Below, one piece after another: positions 52,443 to 60,519 of a DNA stretch of 64,000 nt (positions are counted from its first letter, which is position 1; each line of letters opens with the position of its first letter). Source of the stretch: JAVBME01 sp031552765 (GTDB taxonomy: Bacteria; Bacillota; Negativicutes; Acidaminococcales; JAISLQ01); the NCBI GenBank assembly GCA_031552765.1, contig JAVBME010000016.1:1-64000 (forward strand). The letters run 5' to 3'. The notes under the pieces are model-generated. The model had not been told where the DNA came from, did no database searches, and worked only from the letters and a program-made list of their open reading frames with translations. Both the position numbers and the translations under genes were made by a program.

Positions 52443-52934
52443 ATGTCTCAAGAACTTAACGCGCTGGCGCGGGCAATGATAATTTACGAAAAAGATTGCG
52501 TCAAGAGGATAAACCATTTTCTGACAGTACATTCTTTTGCTAAAATTATTGGCGAAGCGGAAGGGCTTGATGAGGGCACTTTATTCATCCTGGAAGCGGC
52601 CGCGTTCGTCCATGACATCGGCATCCGCGCCAGTTTAGAAAAACTTGGCCATTATGACGCGCAGTTGCAGCAGACGGAAGGCCCGCCGGTGGCAGAAAAC
52701 ATGCTGCGCGGGCTGGGTTTTCCCGCCGACGTGGTAAAAAGGGTGGGCTACCTGGTGTCGCGCCACCATACCTATACAGATATCGATGGCCTGGACTACC
52801 AGATACTGGTGGAGGCGGACTTTCTCGTCAATATTTTTAACAAGGAAATGGGCAAAGAACAACTGGAAGCAGTAAGGAAAAATATCTTCAAGACCAAGAC
52901 CGGGCTGGAGATACTGCGCTCAATGTATGGGTGA
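52443..52934 (+). CDS. HD-domain phosphohydrolase
   Basis: 163 residues, with AAAGGAGG 6 bases before the ATG. HD-domain residues: His near INHFLTVHSFAKII, His-Asp in AAFVHDIGIRAS, His in SRHHTYTD and Asp in LVEADFLVNIF. A metal-dependent phosphohydrolase of unknown substrate, probably nucleotide or nucleotide-like. Divergent from the ECF S-like gene. Confidence 0.85.
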   Translation: MSQELNALARAMIIYEKDCVKRINHFLTVHSFAKIIGEAEGLDEGTLFILEAAAFVHDIGIRASLEKLGHYDAQLQQTEGPPVAENMLRGLGFPADVVKRVGYLVSRHHTYTDIDGLDYQILVEADFLVNIFNKEMGKEQLEAVRKNIFKTKTGLEILRSMYG

Positions 52935-52942
52935 ATTGTATC

Positions 52943-52984
52943 ATATTAATTATTCTGCTATAAGTATAGCAGAATAATTAATAT
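52943..52984. promoter_or_regulatory. 42-base perfect palindrome before the antitoxin gene
   Basis: A 20-bp perfect inverted repeat (left arm begins ATATTAATTATT, right arm ends AATAATTAATAT) around AG. It ends 12 bases before the antitoxin start. It is the natural operator for the antitoxin and would also fold as a hairpin in the RNA. Its perfection over 20 bp is notable. Confidence 0.8.
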
Positions 52985-52996
52985 GGGGGGATAGAC

Positions 52997-53257
52997 ATGA
53001 TTATTCGTTCATCGACTGCGTTGCGCAATGACTACGGCAGTATATCCGAGCTGGCGCATAAAGCGGAGGAGCCTATCTACATTACGAAAAACGGTGACGG
53101 CGACCTGGTCGTCATGAGTATAGACGCCTTCGAGCGGCGGGAAGAGACTTTGAGGCTGCGCGCCCGCCTGGCGGCGGCCGAAACGGCCAGACAGGCCGGC
53201 GAAACGTTAGCTCTTGCCGCTTCGCAAAAACGCGTGGAAAAATTACTCAATGGCTAA
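52997..53257 (+). CDS. Phd/YefM-family antitoxin
   Basis: 86 residues. Starts IIRSSTALRNDYGSISELAH and continues with EPIYITKNGDGDLVVMSID, the standard Phd/YefM DNA-binding fold. The C-terminal 30 residues form a basic, helical tail that would wrap the toxin. GGGGGG precedes the ATG. Stop overlaps the toxin start by 8 bases. It probably represses its own operon through the palindrome just upstream. Confidence 0.9.
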   Translation: MIIRSSTALRNDYGSISELAHKAEEPIYITKNGDGDLVVMSIDAFERREETLRLRARLAAAETARQAGETLALAASQKRVEKLLNG

Positions 53258-53573
53258 GCGCAAAACAGCAGTAAAAATCCTTGCCCCGGCGCAGCGGGAA
53301 ATAGAAGAAATAATCGTCGTTTACCGACGACTATCCGGTCTGGACAGTGCCCAAAGGCTAGCAGGTAATTTGTATAAAGCCTTTGGCCGTTTAGCAGATT
53401 TTCCGCTCTCCGGGCTGGTATTGGCAGATAAAGAACTTCAACTGTCCGGTTACCGCTATTTGCTGGTGGAAGAATATCTGGTCATATACCGCATTATTGA
53501 AGACGTAGCCTATATTTATCATGCAGTCCACGGCGCGACTGATTACCCGAAACTATTTACAGGGATAAAATGA
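53250..53573 (+). CDS. RelE/ParE-family toxin
   Basis: About 107 residues from ATG 53250 (MAKRKTAVKILAPAQ). The RelE/ParE fold is clear: LAPAQREIEEIIVVYRRLSG, then GYRYLLVEEYLVIYRIIEDVAYIYHAVHG. It could be an mRNA nuclease (RelE) or gyrase poison (ParE). The two types cannot be told apart here. Translationally coupled to the antitoxin. A terminator follows. Confidence 0.88.
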   Translation: MAKRKTAVKILAPAQREIEEIIVVYRRLSGLDSAQRLAGNLYKAFGRLADFPLSGLVLADKELQLSGYRYLLVEEYLVIYRIIEDVAYIYHAVHGATDYPKLFTGIK

Positions 53574-53580
53574 TAGAGCC

Positions 53581-53609
53581 AAGCCCGCAAGGCATAGCCT
53601 TGCGGGCTT
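53581..53609. terminator. Terminator between toxin and trpA
   Basis: AAGCCCGCAAGGC and GCCTTGCGGGCTT form a 13-bp stem with an ATA loop. T-rich sequence follows on the plus strand. Confidence 0.88.
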
Positions 53610-53637
53610 TATCTTTTGGCAACGCGTGGCTTAAGGT

Positions 53638-54408
53638 TTACCCTATCGCCTTTTTTATTTCTTTCACAAACTCACATACCGGCTGCACGCAGTTTTCGCC
53701 GTACTCTTCCACTATCTTCACAATGGCGCTGCCGATGATGACGCCGTCGGCGATGGCGGCCATATCTTTGGCCTGCTGCGGGGTGGATATGCCAAAACCG
53801 ATGGCGCAGGGGATGGCTGCCGCGCGTTTGGCTTCGTCTATCAGCCCGGCGATGCCGGACTGTATCTCGCTCCGCACGCCGGTCACGCCGAGTGAGGAGA
53901 CGCAGTATAAAAAGCCTTCGGCTTCCCGAGCAATGTTCGCCGCCCGGTCGCGCGAGGTGGGGGCGATGAGAGATATATAGGCCACGCCGTGTTTTTTGCC
54001 GTAGGGGTAAAATTCGCCTTTTTCTTCAAACGGCGTGTCCGGGATGATGACGGCATCTATGCCTGTGGCGGCGCAGCGGGCGAAAAATTTATCCGCACCG
54101 TAGGTGAAAACAGGATTGGCATAGGTCATGAAAGCCAGCGGCACGTTTGTCTGTTTGCGGATGTTTTCCACCAGGGGAAATAGCTTGTCGGTTGTGGTTC
54201 CGACCGCCAGGGAGCGCTGAGAAGCCCTCTGGATGACCGGGCCTTCGGCTACCGGGTCGGAAAAAGGTATCCCGAGCTCGATAAGGTCGGCGCCGGCACG
54301 GGCCATGGCCACTGCCAGGCGTTCGGTGACGTCAAGGTTAGGGTCGCCGGCAGTGATGAAAGGTATGAAGGCTTTGTTGTTTTTAAAGGCATTTTCTATC
54401 CTATTCAT
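53638..54408 (-). CDS. trpA: Tryptophan synthase alpha subunit
   Basis: 256 residues. AFIPFITAGDPNLDV and LIELGIPFSDPVAEGPVIQ carry the catalytic Glu and Asp. It splits indole-3-glycerol phosphate to indole, passed to TrpB. Last gene of trpEGDCFBA, starting inside the end of trpB. Complete. Confidence 0.96.
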   Translation of the reverse strand: MNRIENAFKNNKAFIPFITAGDPNLDVTERLAVAMARAGADLIELGIPFSDPVAEGPVIQRASQRSLAVGTTTDKLFPLVENIRKQTNVPLAFMTYANPVFTYGADKFFARCAATGIDAVIIPDTPFEEKGEFYPYGKKHGVAYISLIAPTSRDRAANIAREAEGFLYCVSSLGVTGVRSEIQSGIAGLIDEAKRAAAIPCAIGFGISTPQQAKDMAAIADGVIIGSAIVKIVEEYGENCVQPVCEFVKEIKKAIG

Positions 54409-55585
54409 GCATGTTCACTCCTTTATAGCGGGCAATTGCCGCCACATCTTTGTCGCCCCGCCCCGACAGGCAGATGACCAGTATCTGGTCTTTCGCCATT
54501 TTAGGCGCCAGCAGCCGCGCGTAGGCTATGGCATGGGCGCTTTCCACTGCCGGGATGATGCCTTCCATCCGCGCCAGGTATTCAAAGGCTTCTACCGCTT
54601 CTGCGTCAGTCACCGATGCATACTCCGCCCGCCCACTGTCGTATAAAAAGGCGTGTTCCGGGCCGATGCCGGGGTAGTCAAGGCCGGCGGATATCGAATA
54701 GACCGGCGCTATCTGGCCGTATTCGTCCTGGCAGAAATAGGACTTCATGCCATGGAAAATGCCTACGCTACCTTTGGCGATGGTGGCGGCGTGCTGTTCG
54801 GTGTCTACGCCGAGGCCGGCCGCTTCGCAGCCGATGAGACGGACGCTTTTATCCTCAATAAAATCGTAAAACAGGCCCATGGCGTTGCTGCCGCCGCCCA
54901 CACAGGCGACCAGCGCGTCCGGCAGTTTGCCTTCCGCCAGTAACGTCTGGACGCGGACTTCTTTGCCGATGACGCTTTGAAAGTCTCGCACTATGGTGGG
55001 AAAGGGGTGGGGACCCATCACCGAGCCCAGTACATAGTGGGTGTCATCCATGCGGGCCGTCCATTCGCGCATAGTTTCGCTGACCGCATCCTTGAGCGTC
55101 ATGGTGCCGCTGGTCACCGGATGTACGGCCGCGCCTAACAGCTGCATGCGAAAAACATTGAGCGCCTGGCGTTCGGTGTCTTCCTTGCCCATGTAGACCT
55201 CGCACTGCATGCCGAGTAGCGCGGCGGCGGTAGCGGTGGCCACGCCGTGCTGGCCTGCGCCGGTCTCTGCTATCAGGCGGGTCTTGCCCATGCGCTTGGC
55301 GAGAAGCGCCTGCCCCAGAACGTTGTTTATTTTGTGTGAGCCGGTGTGATTGAGGTCTTCGCGCTTGAGGTATATCTTGGCCCCGCCGAGGTCTGCGGTC
55401 ATCTTTTCCGCATGGTACAAAAGCGATGGCCGTCCGGCGTAATTTTTATAAAGTTTATTCAGCTCGGCTACGAAAACCGGGTCATTCTTCGCTTTATCGT
55501 AGGCCGACGCCAGCTCCAGGGCGGCGCTCATCAGCGTCTCCGGGATATACTGGCCGCCATGCAGGCCAAAACGCCCTTTTTTCAT
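54401..55585 (-). CDS. trpB: Tryptophan synthase beta subunit
   Basis: 394 residues. The PLP lysine is in LNHTGSHKINNVLG, and GGGSNAMG binds the phosphate. It joins indole and serine to tryptophan. It directly abuts trpF and overlaps trpA by 8 bases. The TrpB1 type, normal length. Confidence 0.96.
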   Translation of the reverse strand: MKKGRFGLHGGQYIPETLMSAALELASAYDKAKNDPVFVAELNKLYKNYAGRPSLLYHAEKMTADLGGAKIYLKREDLNHTGSHKINNVLGQALLAKRMGKTRLIAETGAGQHGVATATAAALLGMQCEVYMGKEDTERQALNVFRMQLLGAAVHPVTSGTMTLKDAVSETMREWTARMDDTHYVLGSVMGPHPFPTIVRDFQSVIGKEVRVQTLLAEGKLPDALVACVGGGSNAMGLFYDFIEDKSVRLIGCEAAGLGVDTEQHAATIAKGSVGIFHGMKSYFCQDEYGQIAPVYSISAGLDYPGIGPEHAFLYDSGRAEYASVTDAEAVEAFEYLARMEGIIPAVESAHAIAYARLLAPKMAKDQILVICLSGRGDKDVAAIARYKGVNMHE

Positions 55586-56188
55586 TCAACTCACACTCCT
55601 TATCATTTCCACTAGCTCTTTTATTTTTCCGGGCGACTTGCGGCCGTCTTCTTCCGCGCCGCTGCTGATATCAAGAGCAAAGGGCCGTCCGGCGGCCATA
55701 GCGGCATCTATATTACCAAGGTGCAGCCCGCCGGCCAGAAAGTACGGCTTGCCGCCAGTCGGGAGTACGCTCCAGTCAAAAGCCTGCCCGCTGCCGGCCT
55801 GCGCTCCGTCGAATAATAAATAGTCGCAGTCGAGGTTTTTCGCTGCCCGTATATCTTCCGGCGTAGGAGCCTTTAATGCTTTGATGATGGGGCTGGATAC
55901 CAAGCTGCGCAGTCTCTCGATATAGCAGGCATCTTCAGCTCCGTGCAGTTGGATTATGTCTATTACTTCCTCCCGGCATAAACGGGCGATGGTTTCCGGC
56001 GTTTGGTCCGCAAACACGCCCACTGCCAGTATGGCAGGCGACAGTAGCTTTTTTAAGCTGGCCGCCTGTTCTTCCGTCACCCGGCGTCGGCTGGGGGCGA
56101 AGACAAAGCCTATATAGTCCGGCTGGTATAGGTTGGCCGCTTCGATATCCTCCAGGCGGCTGAGGCCGCAGATTTTTACTTTTATCAT
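55586..56188 (-). CDS. trpF: Phosphoribosylanthranilate isomerase
   Basis: 200 residues. KVKICGLSRLEDIEAA holds the catalytic Cys, and LLFDGAQAGSGQAFDW and LAGGLHLGN are typical. It opens the ribosyl ring in step four of tryptophan synthesis. It overlaps trpC by ATGA and abuts trpB. Confidence 0.95.
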   Translation of the reverse strand: MIKVKICGLSRLEDIEAANLYQPDYIGFVFAPSRRRVTEEQAASLKKLLSPAILAVGVFADQTPETIARLCREEVIDIIQLHGAEDACYIERLRSLVSSPIIKALKAPTPEDIRAAKNLDCDYLLFDGAQAGSGQAFDWSVLPTGGKPYFLAGGLHLGNIDAAMAAGRPFALDISSGAEEDGRKSPGKIKELVEMIRSVS

Positions 56189-56964
56189 GGCCGTCCGCCC
56201 CGCAGTTTGGCCAGAAAGGCGGCCTTATCTGCGCTTTTCATCATGGCTTCGCCGATCAAGACAGCGTCAGCGCCTGCCTCGCGCAGCAGTTTTATATCAG
56301 CCGGCGTATTGATGCCGCTTTCAGCGACGAACAGCACGCCGGGCGGCGCCAGTTCCCTCAGGCGCAGGCAGTTGTTTATATCTACCTGGAAAGTTTTGAG
56401 GTTGCGGTTGTTAACGCCGATTATCTTGGCTCCGGCGGACAAGGCGGAGCGGATTTCTTCTTCGTCATGCGCTTCCACTAACGCGTCCAACCCTAATACG
56501 TCACAAATACTTAGATGACCTTCCAGCGTGGCGGTGTCCAAAAGCGCGCAAATGAGAAGCACCGCCTGGGCGCCGATGGCTTTAGCTTGATAAAGCTGGT
56601 ACTCGTCTACCGTAAAGTCCTTACGTAACAGCGGCAGTTTTACCGCGTCTCTGATTTCGGTCAGGTAAGCGTCCGCGCCCTGGAAAAAGTCCGGTTCGGT
56701 CAGCACGGATATGGCGTCCGCCCCGGCGCTTTGATATTCCTTGGCTATCGTGAGGTAAGGGAATTCTTTTACAATAACCCCCTTGGAAGGGGAAGATTTT
56801 TTTATTTCACAGATAAACGACAGGCCGGGTTGAGCCAGCGCCCCGGCAAAACTGGGGCCGGGCGGCGCTTGGTCGGCCAACTCCCGCACTTTTTCCAGGG
56901 GGACAGTTTCTTTGTCCGCAGCCACCCGCCTGCGCGTTGCGTCGGCGATAACGTCCAGTATCAT
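56185..56964 (-). CDS. trpC: Indole-3-glycerol phosphate synthase
   Basis: About 259 residues from ATG 56964 (MILDVIADATRRRV), overlapping trpD by ATGC; GGAGGATG lies before it. FICEIKKSSPSKGVI and LLRKDFTVDEYQL carry the catalytic Glu and Lys residues, and IIGVNNRNLKTF is typical. Complete. Confidence 0.95.
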   Translation of the reverse strand: MILDVIADATRRRVAADKETVPLEKVRELADQAPPGPSFAGALAQPGLSFICEIKKSSPSKGVIVKEFPYLTIAKEYQSAGADAISVLTEPDFFQGADAYLTEIRDAVKLPLLRKDFTVDEYQLYQAKAIGAQAVLLICALLDTATLEGHLSICDVLGLDALVEAHDEEEIRSALSAGAKIIGVNNRNLKTFQVDINNCLRLRELAPPGVLFVAESGINTPADIKLLREAGADAVLIGEAMMKSADKAAFLAKLRGGRP

Positions 56965-57977
56965 GCCGCATCCTCCTTCGACAGGGCGGCAAACCTTTCC
57001 AGCTGTGCCAGCGCCTTCTTTCTGTCTATCACATCCGCCGCCACTTTTATGCATTCACGCAAGGTAATGTCGCTTCTGGCCATATAAATGCACAGGGCGG
57101 CATTAAGAAGCACGATATCGCGCCTGGGGCCGGGCTGACCTGTGAGGACGGCGCGGGCGATAGCGGCGTTTTCTTCGGCGTCGCCGCCCCGGAGGTCTTC
57201 CGGGCGGCAGAGGGAAAAGCCGAACTGGCGCGGGTCGAGGAAAAAGCTGTTCAAACTGCCGCCGCTCACTTCGCACACGGTGGTGGAAGCGGTGAGAGAT
57301 ACCTCGTCCAGCCCGTCATGCCCGTGCACCACCATGGCGCGTTTGACGCCGAGGTTGTAGAGTACTTTGGCCAGCGGTTCGACAAGGTTTTCGTCGTACA
57401 CGCCGAGGAGTTGCATATTGGCGCCGGCCGGGTTGGCCAGCGGGCCGAGGATATTGAATATCGTACGCACGCCCAGTTCTTTCCTGACCGGGGCGGCGTA
57501 TTTCATCGAAGCGTGGTAAGTAGGCGCGTACATGAAGCACAGGCCTATTTCTTTCAAAATAGCCGCGCTGCGTTCGGCGGACAGCTCGATATTGACGCCC
57601 AGCGCTTCCAAAAGATCGGCGCTGCCGCATTTGCTGGATACGCTGCGGTTGCCGTGTTTGGCTACCGGCACGCCGGCTGCTGAGACCACCAGTGCGGATA
57701 CGGTAGAGATATTGAAGGTGAAGGAACGGTCGCCGCCTGTCCCGACGATGTCGAGCACGTCGCCCTGATGTTGGAATTTTAGGCAGCACTGGCGCATGAC
57801 CTTGACGCAAGCTGTTATTTCGTCGACGCTCTCGCCTTTGGCGCGCATGGCGGTGAGGAAAGAGGCGATTTGGGCGTTGGTAGCCTGTCCGGTCATTATC
57901 TCTTCCATCACCTGCATGGCTGTTTCAAAGGTCAGGTCTTGTTTATCCAGCAACAGGGCAATAGCTTCTTTAATCAT
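56961..57977 (-). CDS. trpD: Anthranilate phosphoribosyltransferase
   Basis: 338 residues. VGTGGDRSFTFNISTVSA binds PRPP, and KHGNRSVSSKCGSADLLE is typical. It adds phosphoribose to anthranilate. It overlaps trpG by 8 bases and trpC by 4. Confidence 0.96.
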   Translation of the reverse strand: MIKEAIALLLDKQDLTFETAMQVMEEIMTGQATNAQIASFLTAMRAKGESVDEITACVKVMRQCCLKFQHQGDVLDIVGTGGDRSFTFNISTVSALVVSAAGVPVAKHGNRSVSSKCGSADLLEALGVNIELSAERSAAILKEIGLCFMYAPTYHASMKYAAPVRKELGVRTIFNILGPLANPAGANMQLLGVYDENLVEPLAKVLYNLGVKRAMVVHGHDGLDEVSLTASTTVCEVSGGSLNSFFLDPRQFGFSLCRPEDLRGGDAEENAAIARAVLTGQPGPRRDIVLLNAALCIYMARSDITLRECIKVAADVIDRKKALAQLERFAALSKEDAA

Positions 57978-58554
57978 TTTCTCTACCTCCCAGAGCGAGG
58001 AAATTAGCCATTATCAGGTGGCCGTGCGGGGTGAGGATAGACTCGGGGTGGAATTGCAGGCCGTACAGGTCGTGGTCGCGGTGTTTGACCGCCATTACTT
58101 CGCCTTGTTCATCTTCGGCTATAACCAGTAGTTCATCCGGCAGGCTGCTTTTGACTGCGCCCAGCGAATGGTAACGGGCGGCGCTGATGATGGGGGGCAG
58201 GCCTTTGAAAATGGCGCTGCCGTTGGCGATGTGGATGGCGCTTTGCTTGCCGTGCATCAGCCGGGCAGCCCGGCCGACCGTGGCGCCAAAAGCTTCGCAG
58301 ATGGCTTGGTGGCCGAGGCACACGCCGAGGATGGGCAGCTGCCCGGCCAGGACAAGGGCTGCTTCTTCGCAGATGCCGGCGTCTTTTGGCTGGCCAGGGC
58401 CGGGCGAGATGATGAGATGGGAAGGCTGGAGGGCCTCTATTTCCTTGACCGTTATCCGATCGTTGCGTACCGCCTGTATGTCCGGTCGCAGCGCCCCGGC
58501 CAGTTGCAGCAGGTTATAGGAAAAGCTGTCGTAATTGTCGATGAGCAGCACCAT
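57970..58554 (-). CDS. trpG: Anthranilate synthase glutamine amidotransferase subunit
   Basis: 194 residues, class I amidotransferase: LLIDNYDSFSYNLLQ, the GVCLGHQAICEAFG segment with the catalytic Cys, and LQFHPESILTPHG with His and Glu. It gives ammonia to TrpE. A free TrpG, not fused. It overlaps trpE by one base (TGATG). Confidence 0.95.
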   Translation of the reverse strand: MVLLIDNYDSFSYNLLQLAGALRPDIQAVRNDRITVKEIEALQPSHLIISPGPGQPKDAGICEEAALVLAGQLPILGVCLGHQAICEAFGATVGRAARLMHGKQSAIHIANGSAIFKGLPPIISAARYHSLGAVKSSLPDELLVIAEDEQGEVMAVKHRDHDLYGLQFHPESILTPHGHLIMANFLALGGREND

Positions 58555-59999
58555 CAGATATCCACCTCACTTGCCTGTAATATGGCGTTTATAACGGCCT
58601 GGGCTTTATGGCCGCTTTCTTCGTACTCTTTTTCCGCTGTGCTGTCGGCCACTATGCCGCCGCCGGTCTGCACACAGGCAATGCCGTCTTTTTTTACGGC
58701 CATGCGGATAGCGATGCAGGTGTCGAGGTTGCCGGAAAAATCGAGGTAACCTATCGCGCCGCCATACAGGCCGCGCGGCTCGCCCTCCAGTTCCTCGATG
58801 ATCTGGCAGGCCCGTATCTTGGGCGCGCCGGAGAGGGTACCGGCCGGCAGCACCGCCTCGATGGCGGCGCAGGCGTCTAGCCCTTCTTTCAGTCGGCCTT
58901 CTACCTCAGAAGCAAGGTGCATTATTTTGGAGTAGCGGTGGATGGCCAGGTAGTCTTTCACTTTGACCGAGGAAAATTCGGCGATCCGTCCGATGTCGTT
59001 ACGCGCCAGATCCACCAGCATGTTGTGTTCGGCCAGTTCTTTTTCGTCAGCTAAAAGCTCCGCGGCCAGCGCCGCGTCTTCTGCGGCGTCCTTGCCGCGC
59101 GGGCGTGAGCCGGCTACCGGGAAGGTGGCGAGGCGGCCGTCCTCCAGCTTGACCAGCGTTTCCGGCGAAGAACACATGATTTCGGTATCGTCGATACGCA
59201 TGAACACCATGTAAGGGGAAGGGTTTGTAGTGCGCAGTACGCGATAGGCGCTCAAGAGGCCGCCTTCATACGGCACGGCAAAGCGGCGGGAGAGCACGGC
59301 TTGGAAGATGTCGCCGGCGCGGATATACTCTTTAGCTTTTTCGACCATTGCGCAGTATTCTTCCTTGCTCAGGTTACAGGATGCTGTGGAACCGCTTTTT
59401 GCTGGCGGCTCGGGCTGCGGGGCGTCGTCCTCGATGAGGTCGATGATATGGTCGATATCATCCAATGCTTTACGCCGGCCCTCTTCGCCGCTGTCCGCCG
59501 GCATATTGGCGATCACCACGATTTTTTGCCTGAGCTGGTCGTAGGCTATCACCTTATCAAACAGCATCAGGTCAAAATCATTCAGGTCGCCGCTGCCAAG
59601 GTCAAGTACCGGTTCGGCGTAGCCAAACATGTTGTAGGAAAAATAACCGACAAACCCCCCGGTAAAAGGCGGCAGGTTCTCTACTCGGGGCGAACGGTAG
59701 CGGGCCAGCAGTTCGCGTACCACTTCGAGCGGTTTGCGCGTGCGTACGGTTTTGGTCTGGCCGTTGTCGATGGTGACCGTACCGTCCTTGCAGGTGACGC
59801 GCATGACCGGCTCAAAGCCGATAAAGGAGTAGCGGCCCCAGCGCTCGCCGCCTTCTATGCTCTCCAAAAGAAAATACCGTTTGGAAACCTGCGCTATTTT
59901 GCGCAAGAGGCTGATGGGTGTGATGACGTCGGCGTAAATTTCTTTAGCTACCGGTATGATATCGTAATCTTGGGCTGATTTTTGTTCTGGCATAGCCAT
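58554..59999 (-). CDS. trpE: Anthranilate synthase component I
   Basis: About 481 residues from ATG 59999 (MAMPEQKSAQDY), with AAGAAGG before it. The FLLESIEGGERWGRYSFIG segment carries the LLES motif of tryptophan-sensitive TrpE. PSPYMVFMRIDD, VAGSRPRGK and GTLSGAPKIRACQIIEELE are typical of the chorismate site. First gene of the operon, behind a Trp T-box, so it is controlled by both tRNA charging and feedback inhibition. Confidence 0.96.
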   Translation of the reverse strand: MAMPEQKSAQDYDIIPVAKEIYADVITPISLLRKIAQVSKRYFLLESIEGGERWGRYSFIGFEPVMRVTCKDGTVTIDNGQTKTVRTRKPLEVVRELLARYRSPRVENLPPFTGGFVGYFSYNMFGYAEPVLDLGSGDLNDFDLMLFDKVIAYDQLRQKIVVIANMPADSGEEGRRKALDDIDHIIDLIEDDAPQPEPPAKSGSTASCNLSKEEYCAMVEKAKEYIRAGDIFQAVLSRRFAVPYEGGLLSAYRVLRTTNPSPYMVFMRIDDTEIMCSSPETLVKLEDGRLATFPVAGSRPRGKDAAEDAALAAELLADEKELAEHNMLVDLARNDIGRIAEFSSVKVKDYLAIHRYSKIMHLASEVEGRLKEGLDACAAIEAVLPAGTLSGAPKIRACQIIEELEGEPRGLYGGAIGYLDFSGNLDTCIAIRMAVKKDGIACVQTGGGIVADSTAEKEYEESGHKAQAVINAILQASEVDI

Positions 60000-60040
60000 A
60001 TGCGCGCCTTCTTTCTTGGGAAAAATTTTTAGGGAAACAA

Positions 60041-60300
60041 AAAAAGCCTTTGCCCCTTGCAAAAAGGGACAAAAGCCTCAGCTTCTGCGGTACCACCCTA
60101 TTTGGCGGGAAAACCCGCCCACTCCTTTCGCGTACCAACATACGCGCCCCGCTGATAACGGACAGGGCTCCCGTCAGCGTCTACTCCCTAGAAGGTTTCA
60201 AGCTGCCCTCGCGGGTCCATTCGGAAAACTTCGCGTTGCCGCACTCTCAGCGCCGGCGGCTCTCTGTATGCGCTACGGTCTTCTTACTCGTCCCGTTCGA
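60041..60300 (-). promoter_or_regulatory. Trp T-box leader of the trp operon
   Basis: On the minus strand: AGUA on the 5' side of the specifier loop and GAA-UGG-A on the 3' side (UGG at 60217-60219), a T-box core AGGGTGGTACCGCAG at 60085-60099, and a terminator (GCTTTTGTCCCTT with AAGGGGCAAAGGC at about 60045-60077) followed by T bases. Uncharged tRNA-Trp should favour the antiterminator. A TTGACA at 60342-60347 is a likely -35 box, with a weak -10 (TTACAC) 17 bases on. Confidence 0.93.
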
Positions 60301-60519
60301 CGGTTTGATTAGTTAAAAGTGTAAAACGGGTAAGGGTCTTTTGTCAATAGGGAAAATTTACGATAACGAGAAAAGGAAAGCAGTTGAGGATGGATATATT
60401 TATTTTAAATATTTATAATAAAACTTGTAAAAAGGGTTTTTTATTGCCGATGGATAATATTTCAAAGTAAATACAGTTTTGCCGGTTCTGCTTTAGTGCA
60501 TTTTCGGAGGTATAGTTTT

